Shown here: piece after piece, positions 21,273 through 28,675 of the stretch | How the letters are laid out: each line of letters opens with the position of its first letter | How positions within the stretch are numbered: position 1 is the stretch's first letter | NCBI GenBank assembly: GCA_026708115.1 | Contig: JAPOVL010000045.1 | Span: 1 to 64,000 of the forward strand | DNA length: 64,000 nucleotides | Source: Chloroflexota bacterium | GTDB lineage: Bacteria; Chloroflexota; Anaerolineae; Aggregatilineales; Phototrophicaceae | Direction: 5' to 3' | Position numbers and translations under genes: made by a program | The notes under the pieces: generated by a model | Database searches by the model: none | The model's input: the letters and a program-made list of their open reading frames with translations, nothing else | Told to the model about the DNA's origin: nothing

Positions 21273-21764
21273 ATCGAGGATGATGCGCTGCCTGCCGGGC
21301 TATTCCAGAGCAATCGGCCCACAGCCGCTCGGCACCAGCAGTATGGCGCTTGTTGGCCCGTTGGGATTTGTTGCGTTGTATAGATCTCGCAATCGCAACC
21401 GTGTGAATAAGTAGCCGGCGACTGTAGCGTCTGAAAAGCGCGCTCTTATCAAGAATCTAGCCAATATGCGATTAGAAGAAATGTCTCAATAATCGCTGAG
21501 ATAGAATCTAAAGACACGAACATGTACGACAGCAATACAGCAGAGTTTCTTCGAGAAATGTAATCATTGTGAAGCTTCCAAGTTGCTACATAAGTTGCAA
21601 GCGTGTATTTGAAATATTCGTCAGCATTTTTGGACCTACATTCGTTAAGCTTGCTATTTGTTGGTATGATTGATAATATAGATTGATCTCGTGGCCGTGG
21701 AACATCAGTGGAGTTGGTGTGTGTGATCCAAAGGTGTCTGGAATATCCTGCGAGGAATAACAGA
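21273..21764. other. 492-bp AT-rich spacer
   Basis: GC content drops visibly here compared with the flanking operon. A minus-strand ORF (21449-21787, 112 codons) ends in a hydrophobic stretch (LLSYMFVSLDSISAII) preceded by a plausible helical region. It overlaps the start of the small gene at 21765 and lacks an evident ribosome site, so I do not call it as a gene. No RNA gene or repeat was recognised. Confidence 0.4.
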
Positions 21765-22046
21765 ATGAAACAGACGGAAGGTCTCACGCCCTACCGGCAG
21801 CAGTTACAGAAGCAAAAAGCATGGACAGAAGAGCGATATGGAGAACGTAAAATGGCGCCGCCGACTTATCGATTGCCCGACGGGGGTATCAAGATACAGA
21901 TTCAGTTCTGGAAGGCTGTTGAACTCGGCGCTGGCATTGGCTGTGGATTCATTATCATCAACCTAGTAGTTTTCATATGCCTGATGTTGATCGGGATCGC
22001 CACAGGAATGTCATTCACGTCTGTCCTTGCTCCCTTCTACCCGTAG
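21765..22046 (+). CDS. Small membrane protein of unknown function
   Basis: A 93-residue protein not matched to any family I know. The first 45 residues are polar and charged (TPYRQQLQKQKAWTEERYGERK), and a long hydrophobic segment at about 58-85 (GAGIGCGFIIINLVVFIC) should span the membrane once. I chose the ATG at 21765, which follows a good GAGGAA site; the track start at 21708 has none. It stands alone in an AT-rich stretch, which suggests recent acquisition. Function unknown. Confidence 0.55.
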   Translation: MKQTEGLTPYRQQLQKQKAWTEERYGERKMAPPTYRLPDGGIKIQIQFWKAVELGAGIGCGFIIINLVVFICLMLIGIATGMSFTSVLAPFYP

Positions 22047-22094
22047 TCAATCCCGATCCAAACTTGTAAGCTTGGATATATAAGTCCCTAAGCT

Positions 22095-25000
22095 TTAACC
22101 TAGGAGCATAATGCCTCTCTTTGCCAGCTCACCGTTAAAGTGCTCGATATCGACATTGACCAGGGATTCAAACGCCTCTATCTGCTTTTGGATCATGTCA
22201 ACTAGTTTCTCGTAAACAGCGTATGACTGCTCCGTGGGAGGATACTCTCCCATAGCAACCACAGATGGCAAGGCGCTCAAGCGCCGCAAGGGATCTGTGC
22301 CACTGTTGACCCGTCCCGGCCAGCCTTCACGCAAGTCCGGGATCAGAATCCCTTTCTCTACCTCGAGGATGGCTTCTCGCAGCGCGTTGGCGCGTTCCGC
22401 CAGGTCCTTGGTCTCGTCAGATTGAGACAGCCGCTCGCAGAGGCTCTTCAACTGAGCGCGGTGGCCCCGCATCGAATTGACGGACTCAGTCGCTGCCGAG
22501 TAGAAATCGTAGATCGCCTTCAGCAAGGCAAATTGACGATCCAGCTCGTCTTGCGAGGCGTCAGATGTGGCGTCTTTCACCAGGTTGAATGAGCGCGTCT
22601 GAAGATCGTCGCCAAGCCCAAGAGCAACTTGATATTTGCCGGGCGCAACTGTCGGCCCGGGCATGCGCTCGAACTGCACGTCATCGCCCCTGAGCTTTGG
22701 CGATTCCGGCAAGCGCATATCCCAAACGAAGCGATTCCATCCGGCATTGGCAGTGAGGAATACAGCAGATTTATCCTTTTTCTCCTTTTGAGCTTGTCGA
22801 TCGTCAGCGTCCATACTGCAGAACTCGCGCAGGAGATTCCCGGTCTCATCGGAGAAACTCAACTTGATTTTGTCTTCAGGACTTTCGTGAAGGTAATAGG
22901 TCACGATGACGCCGCGCGGCAGATTCTCGCCCGAATCGAGGAAGCTTCGTTCGACAATATTCTCCTCGCTGCTCGAATGCGTGTAAGCCGCCATGACGCC
23001 GGTGGAACTCATATAGGTTTTGCCCGGCTGATCAACCAGGCGCCGCCCATCAATGCTCTCAAGAACGCGCTGGGTATCACGCGGTTGGAGCAAGAGAGAT
23101 TGTGAGGGCGCTGACTCGCCAGCCAATTGATGCAAGACTGTCAGATCATCGAGAATCCAGAAGGAGCGGCCATGCGTCGCGGCGATAAGATCGTTCCTTT
23201 TCACCAGCAGATCGTGCACGGGCGTGATCGGCAAGTTGAACTGCAGCCACTGCCAATTGGCGCCGTCGTCGAAGGAACAGTAGACACCCGTCTCGGTACC
23301 GGCATAGAGCAGGCCCGTCCGCGCCGGATCGCAGCGGATAACACGGGTGAAATCGTGAGCGGGTATGCCCGCGTTGATGCGCGTCCAGGATTGTCCATAA
23401 TCTGTCGTCTTGTAAAGATAGGGCGCATAGTCATCCAGTTTGTAGCGGGTCGCAGCCATGTAACAAGTCGCGGGGTCATGGGCCGAGGGTTCCAGCATGC
23501 TGATCAGGGACCACTCGGGCAGGTCCGAGGGTGTGATGTTTTGCCAGTTGGCGCCATTGTCCCTGGAGATGTGCACCAGTCCGTCGTCCGAGCCGGCCCA
23601 GAAGAGGCCCGGTTCCCGCGGCGATTCGGCAAAGGAAAAGACGGTGGCGTAGACCTCCGCGCCCACAGCATCCCTGTTAATCGGCCCACCCGTGACCTTG
23701 AGCGTCTCGGGATCGGCTCGCGTCAAATCCGGGCTGATCGGCCGCCAACTGTGTCCCTCGTCCGTAGACTTGAAAATTATATTCCCGCCGACGTAGAGCG
23801 TGTTTGGATCATGTGGCGAGAAGACAATAGGATAGGTCCAGGCAAAGCGAAAGGCCAAATCAGCCGCGGCTTCCCCGGCCATATATTCTGGCCAGGTCGT
23901 GACCAGCCGCAACTGCATGGAGCTGTGGTCGTAACGCTGCAAGCAGTTGCCGCCGCCCGGCGAACTGCCGATGGCGCCGACAAAAATGATGTCATCATTG
24001 TCCGGTTTGACCGCAATATAGCCGCTCTCGCCCGAGCCGGCGATAAAGCCGTCCATCCACATGAGCGAGGACTTGTTGTTGCGGCTGGGCACGGCGACGC
24101 TGCTATTGTCCTGCTGCGTGCCGTACACGTAGTAGGGATCGCGATTGTCGGCCGCGACGTGATAGAACTGCGCTGTCGGCTGATTGAAGATCGACGACCA
24201 GGAGGCGCCGCCGTTCAGGGAGACACAGGCGCCGCCATCATTGCCCTGCACCATGCGCGCCGGATTATTCGGGTCAATCCACAGGTCATGGTTATCCCCA
24301 TGCGGGGTAGCGATCATGGAATAAGTGCGGCCGCCGTCAACGGATTTCCAGAAGCGCAAATTGTTGACGTAAACCGTGTCCGCGTCCTGTGGATCGGGGG
24401 TGAGGTGCATGTAATACCAGGCGCGGGAGATGATGTCGTTGTTGCGCGCGACGTACTGCCAGGTGTCGCCATAGTCATCGGAGCGGTACATGCCCCCGTC
24501 TTGATGCTCGATCAAGGCGTAGACGCGTCCGGGCCGGGCCGGCGAGGCGGCAATGCCGATTTTGCCCAAAATCCCCTGCGGCAAGCCCTTGTTCTCTGTG
24601 ATGCTGTGCCAGCTGTCGCCGCCGTCAGTCGAACGCCAGATGCCGCTATCTTCGCCGCCGCTGCTGATCATATGAAAGTTGCGATAAGCCTCCCAAATCG
24701 ACGCGTACATGATGCGCGGATTGTTGAGGTCGATGCTCAGGTCCACCGCGCCAGCTTTGTCGCTGACGAAGAGCACCTGTTCCCAGCTTGCGCCGCCGTC
24801 CGTCGACTTGAAAACGCCGCGCTGCTGATTCCTCCCGAAGGCATGTCCCAATGCCGCGACGAATACGATATCAGGGTCCTGCGGGTGGATGCGGATCTTG
24901 CCGATGTGGCGGGTATCTTCCAGGCCGATATGCTGCCAGCTGCGCCCGGCGTCGGTGGATTTGTAAAGTCCGTCCCCATGCGAGACGTCAATGCGGATGG

Positions 25001-25262
25001 TCGCTTCGCCCGTGCCGGCGTAGATGACGTTGGGATCGGCTTCCGAGACAGCCAGGGCGCCGACCGAAGAGGTGTTGAAGTAGCCGTCGGAGATGCAGCG
25101 CCAGTATTGACCGGCGTCATCGGTCTTCCAGACGCCGCCGGCGCAGGCGCCGAAGTAGAAGGTGCCGAGGTCCCTGGGATCGCCGGCCACGGTAACGACG
25201 CGTCCGCCGCGGAAGGGCCCGATGCAGCGCCAGCGTCCGATGTTGTCGAGGGGAAGGGTCAT
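22095..25262 (-). CDS. Large BNR/VPS10-type beta-propeller repeat protein
   Basis: A 1055-residue protein with many BNR-like Asp-box repeats: VWKTDDAGQYW, LYKSTDAGRSW, VFKSTDGGASW, IWRSTDGGDSW, MYRSDDYGDTW, LYKTTDYGQSW. They build a sortilin/xyloglucanase-type double propeller over roughly residues 1-720. The C-terminal 330 residues form a separate domain with FVWDMRLPESPKLRG and a helical end. Databases often label such proteins glycosyl hydrolase or sialidase-like, but I see no catalytic residues to support a specific activity. No signal peptide is visible from the preferred ATG at 25262; upstream in-frame ATGs (to 25355) exist and would not create one. It is transcribed alone. Confidence 0.82.
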   Translation of the reverse strand: MTLPLDNIGRWRCIGPFRGGRVVTVAGDPRDLGTFYFGACAGGVWKTDDAGQYWRCISDGYFNTSSVGALAVSEADPNVIYAGTGEATIRIDVSHGDGLYKSTDAGRSWQHIGLEDTRHIGKIRIHPQDPDIVFVAALGHAFGRNQQRGVFKSTDGGASWEQVLFVSDKAGAVDLSIDLNNPRIMYASIWEAYRNFHMISSGGEDSGIWRSTDGGDSWHSITENKGLPQGILGKIGIAASPARPGRVYALIEHQDGGMYRSDDYGDTWQYVARNNDIISRAWYYMHLTPDPQDADTVYVNNLRFWKSVDGGRTYSMIATPHGDNHDLWIDPNNPARMVQGNDGGACVSLNGGASWSSIFNQPTAQFYHVAADNRDPYYVYGTQQDNSSVAVPSRNNKSSLMWMDGFIAGSGESGYIAVKPDNDDIIFVGAIGSSPGGGNCLQRYDHSSMQLRLVTTWPEYMAGEAAADLAFRFAWTYPIVFSPHDPNTLYVGGNIIFKSTDEGHSWRPISPDLTRADPETLKVTGGPINRDAVGAEVYATVFSFAESPREPGLFWAGSDDGLVHISRDNGANWQNITPSDLPEWSLISMLEPSAHDPATCYMAATRYKLDDYAPYLYKTTDYGQSWTRINAGIPAHDFTRVIRCDPARTGLLYAGTETGVYCSFDDGANWQWLQFNLPITPVHDLLVKRNDLIAATHGRSFWILDDLTVLHQLAGESAPSQSLLLQPRDTQRVLESIDGRRLVDQPGKTYMSSTGVMAAYTHSSSEENIVERSFLDSGENLPRGVIVTYYLHESPEDKIKLSFSDETGNLLREFCSMDADDRQAQKEKKDKSAVFLTANAGWNRFVWDMRLPESPKLRGDDVQFERMPGPTVAPGKYQVALGLGDDLQTRSFNLVKDATSDASQDELDRQFALLKAIYDFYSAATESVNSMRGHRAQLKSLCERLSQSDETKDLAERANALREAILEVEKGILIPDLREGWPGRVNSGTDPLRRLSALPSVVAMGEYPPTEQSYAVYEKLVDMIQKQIEAFESLVNVDIEHFNGELAKRGIMLLG

Positions 25263-25418
25263 GGTGGGTTTGCTTTCGTCGTGGATGGATGAGATGGGGG
25301 CTATTGTAGCGTGAATGCTCATCCACTTGCTAATCTGCATCCATTGCATTTCCAACGATATTGGCGGACAATGTTTGATACGTGATTGTTCACACTTTTA
25401 GCAAGGAGGTGACAAATC

Positions 25419-26786
25419 ATGTTGATTCGATTTTGCGTTGAGAACTTCTTGTCGTTTAAGGATGAGGTTGAGTTTTCGATGGTTGCGGGCGAGTCTGACA
25501 AGCATCCAGATCACATTCATAAAGTTCGCGATATGCGAATTCTAAAGACGGGCGTGATATTCGGGGCAAATCAGTCTGGAAAGACCAATCTGATAAAGGC
25601 AATGAGCTTTGCCCAAAACTTCATTACCAGCGGGTCGCTCAAAACCGATTATCTTGAGCTTGCTCCATTTCTGCTCAACAGCGAAAGTGCTGAGAAGCCC
25701 TCGGAATTCCTGTTTGAGATTCAATGCGGTATTGCGCAATGTTTTCAATATTACTTTTCAGTAGATCGGCAGCGAGTGCATGAGGAGTCTCTGCACGAGA
25801 TACTTCCCGAAGGCGCGAGGATGATGTTTGAACGCGAAACCGACTCGCAGAATCACACAGATGTAAAGATTGGCGCAGTCCCTGTCTTGGTCACGAATGA
25901 TGAAGAACCTTTCGATTTCGTTCCCCAAGTGCGCCAGGACCAACTGTTTCTCTCGGTAGGCAATCAAATTGAGGGACGCATCGCGTTTCTCGACATCATT
26001 TACGATTGGTTTGACCGTACACTTGTGCCCGTTTTTGCTGATTCGATTCCGGCCGAAGGTATCGGTCTTGGAATAATGAAAGACTCTGAGTTAAAGCACC
26101 GGCTCAAGGAAATGCTTGAGTTCTTGGACTTAGGAATAGACAACGTAGAGCTTCGTGAAATTGAATTCAACAACGATTCTGGATTAACAGAAGAATTCAA
26201 AGAATATGTGCAAGAAGTCGTCAAGGATATTCCTGAGAATTCCAATGAAAGAGCAATATTCGGTAGATACGGCAGCGAAGAGTATCTGACAGTGGATTCG
26301 GAAAACAACTACTCAGCTTATGAATTAGTTACCTTGCATCATTTGCGGCATGAAGATCGTTCCGTTGCATTTAACTTGGCGATGGAATCCGACGGCACTA
26401 GGCGCTTGCTCGAACTTATGCCCGCTCTACTAGGTTTGCGCAATAGCCAATCTGAACACGTATTCGTCGTTGACGAACTGGATAGAAGTATACATGCGCA
26501 CTTGAGTTGCAAAGTTCTTGAACTATTTCTCCAAATCGGGAGCAATAGTCGGAGTCAACTTATAGTGACGTCGCACGATACAGGGTTAATGGATTTAGAT
26601 CTACTTAGACGTGATGAAATCTGGTTCATGGAGAAAGATAGGAACGGTGCCTCGTCACTATACTCGCTCGAAGAGTTCAAACTTCCGGAGAAAATGAATA
26701 TCGAAAAAGGATATCTTTTCGGTCGCTTCGGCGCGATCCCCGTGAATCCCAGCCTTGACAGCCTCGATTGGTTGCGTGAGGCATGA
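25419..26786 (+). CDS. AAA-family ATPase of an AbiL/RloA-type defence pair
   Basis: A 455-residue SMC/OLD-like ATPase. The Walker A motif GANQSGKT is at residues 49-56, directly after the MLIRFCVENFLSF start that is typical of this class. The Walker B region VFVVDELDRSIH lies near residue 350, followed by an H-loop-like VTSHDTGL. The gene is followed, with a 4-bp ATGA overlap, by an RloB-family gene. This two-gene set matches abortive-infection/anticodon-nuclease-associated systems known as AbiL or RloA-RloB. The ribosome site AAGGAGGTGA is a perfect anti-16S match. Base composition is AT-richer than the neighbours, consistent with transfer. The ATPase looks intact, its partner does not. Confidence 0.85.
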   Translation: MLIRFCVENFLSFKDEVEFSMVAGESDKHPDHIHKVRDMRILKTGVIFGANQSGKTNLIKAMSFAQNFITSGSLKTDYLELAPFLLNSESAEKPSEFLFEIQCGIAQCFQYYFSVDRQRVHEESLHEILPEGARMMFERETDSQNHTDVKIGAVPVLVTNDEEPFDFVPQVRQDQLFLSVGNQIEGRIAFLDIIYDWFDRTLVPVFADSIPAEGIGLGIMKDSELKHRLKEMLEFLDLGIDNVELREIEFNNDSGLTEEFKEYVQEVVKDIPENSNERAIFGRYGSEEYLTVDSENNYSAYELVTLHHLRHEDRSVAFNLAMESDGTRRLLELMPALLGLRNSQSEHVFVVDELDRSIHAHLSCKVLELFLQIGSNSRSQLIVTSHDTGLMDLDLLRRDEIWFMEKDRNGASSLYSLEEFKLPEKMNIEKGYLFGRFGAIPVNPSLDSLDWLREA

Positions 26787-27442
26787 GGACAAAGCGGTAT
26801 ACCGACAGAGAGCGGATTGCTGGCAGACGAGATATAAGGAAACTCTTTGTCATCGTTACGGAAGGTGAAAAGACTGAACAAACATATTTTCAAGACTTTT
26901 CAGCAGTCGAAAGATTCAATCATCCGAATGTTCACTTAGAGATCATTCAATCTGCGGACTCGTCGCCCGAACATGTCTTAGCCAGTCTTACCGAGTTTAA
27001 TAACGAATACGAGCTTGGTGACAATGACGAATTGTGGCTCGTAATCGATCGGGACAGATGGGAAGTTCCTATGCTTAGCCGAGTCACGCAGGAGGCGCTT
27101 CAGAAAGGATTTTGTGTAGCAGATAGCAATCCCTCATTTGAATTGTGGTTATTGTTTCATCATCGTTCGCTTGATGACTACACCTGCGAGGAATTGATAG
27201 AACTTGAAGAAAATAAGTAAATTGGAACTAGGACCAGATTGGAGCTTGAACTGATATCGATTCTTGGATCATACAGCAAGTCGAACCTTAAGACTTCGTG
27301 CTACTTGCCAAACGTCGACGCTGCCATCGCAAATGCTAGGGCCTCTGATGTAAAGGAAAGTGACCGCTGGCTCAACCAAATCGGCTCGCGCGTTTACAAA
27401 CTCGCCCAGTCCATCATCGATTCCTCACCCAACAACCCCTGA
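26783..27442 (+). pseudogene. RloB-family (TOPRIM-like) partner, interrupted by an in-frame stop
   Basis: The first 145 codons encode a recognisable RloB N terminus: IVTEGEKTEQTYF with the TOPRIM-type Glu27, LWLVIDRDR with Asp89 and Asp91, and the family hallmark SNPSFELWLLFHH near 114-126. A TAA at 27218-27220 then stops translation. The same frame continues without further stops from 27221 to 27442 and encodes a typical RloB C terminus (GSYSKSNLKTSC, then ANARASD). The break is therefore a single nonsense codon rather than a frameshift. Full length would be about 219 residues. It could be a real inactivating mutation, a suppressed stop, or a sequencing error. The 3' end overlaps the convergent glycosyltransferase gene by 18 bp. 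Confidence 0.82.
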
Positions 27443-28663
27443 CACCAACCCAGCCGCCCGCTCAACCCCGCCCAGCGCAGCCATCTCCCGCGCGAAACGC
27501 CGCGCGTTCTCCTGAACCCAGTCCGCTTCCAGAATCGCATGAACGCCCTCGCGCAGTTGCCCCTGCCGCACGTCATGCGCGGTCAGGTGCAAGCCGACCT
27601 TGGCCTCCGCCACGCGCCGGGCCTGAATCCGCTGGTCGGCGGCATGCGGCACCACAATCTGCGGCAGGCCATGTATCAGCGCGTGGTGCGTCGTGCCCAT
27701 GCCGCCATGATGGATGACGATCTTGCAGCGCCGCAGCACATGATCATAGGGCGCCCAGGTCAAGAGCCGTGTGCCCGGCGGCAGCGCGCGCTTGAGCTCA
27801 GCTTTCTTTTCCGGCGAGATTGGATTCCAGCCGATCGTGACGATGGGGATGATGCCTGCGCGGGCGAGCGCCTGCGCCGCCCAACTGAAAAAGCCCAAGT
27901 CGCCGGTGAAGATCGTGCCCAATGTCACCAAACCAAGCGGCTTGTCCGCGGGAATATCCTCCAGCCAGGTTGGCGGCGCGCCAGGTTCGCTTTCGACGCG
28001 ACCGCCGACGAACTGCGTCTGAGGCAGGATCGTCTCCATTTCGGACTGGTACCATACCGGCGTGAAGTAGGTAATATGCAAGGTATCGCTGCGGATTGAT
28101 GGCGCGGTCCCCTTGGAGAAGTTGCGCCCATCGACACCGAATCGCTGGCATAGTCGTTGAATGCGCTGTTGACTGTCGCTGCTCAAGTCCCGCTGCACGG
28201 GGAACAAACTGTTCTCGTCCAACGTCGTCTGGGCGGGCCAACCACAGATGACCAGCGGGGTATCCAGCGCGTCGGCGGCGATGGCGGACGCGCTGAGAAA
28301 GGGATCGGAAACGATAGCGTCGGGCGCGCCGATTTCGGCTGCCAGGCGCAGGAGTCCGTTCACTGCCTCGGCAACCAGCTCTTCGCTGAGCCAGGTGTCA
28401 AGCGCGCGCCTGTAGCGTATGTTCACCGCTTCCTGCGGGGGAATGGCGGTCAAATCCGGTTGCGGGGGCGGGGGCCACAGCCATCCTGTTTTGTCGACCG
28501 GGCGAAAGGGGATGCCGGCGGCCTTCAGCGCGCTTTGCAGCGGCGCTTCGCTCAACCAAAGGATCTCATGCCCCTGGGATTGCATAGCCCCCGCCGTCTT
28601 GAGGAAGCCGCCCCAATCGGTATGGCTGTACAAGGGCGCGGAGATGAACCAGAACGACGCCAT
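27425..28663 (-). CDS. GT1-family (UGT/MGT-like) glycosyltransferase
   Basis: A 412-residue GT-B glycosyltransferase resembling macrolide or flavonoid-type transferases. The N terminus is FISAPLYSHTDWGGFLKTAG. The C-terminal donor-binding motif reads LTWAPYDHVLRRCKIVIHHGGMGTTHHALIHGLPQIVVP with the expected HHGGxGT and a following DQ pair. It would transfer a sugar from a nucleotide donor to a lipid or small molecule in the cytosol. It lies 12 bp downstream of uvrA on the same strand and is probably co-transcribed with it. Confidence 0.9.
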   Translation of the reverse strand: MASFWFISAPLYSHTDWGGFLKTAGAMQSQGHEILWLSEAPLQSALKAAGIPFRPVDKTGWLWPPPPQPDLTAIPPQEAVNIRYRRALDTWLSEELVAEAVNGLLRLAAEIGAPDAIVSDPFLSASAIAADALDTPLVICGWPAQTTLDENSLFPVQRDLSSDSQQRIQRLCQRFGVDGRNFSKGTAPSIRSDTLHITYFTPVWYQSEMETILPQTQFVGGRVESEPGAPPTWLEDIPADKPLGLVTLGTIFTGDLGFFSWAAQALARAGIIPIVTIGWNPISPEKKAELKRALPPGTRLLTWAPYDHVLRRCKIVIHHGGMGTTHHALIHGLPQIVVPHAADQRIQARRVAEAKVGLHLTAHDVRQGQLREGVHAILEADWVQENARRFAREMAALGGVERAAGLVSGVVG

Positions 28664-28675
28664 ATTATTACTGGC

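Noticed and set aside
23127-25292. 721-codon plus-strand ORF
   Set aside because: It is exactly antisense to the BNR-repeat gene, whose repeats explain the sequence; the plus translation is Arg/Gly/Val-rich with no domain pattern.
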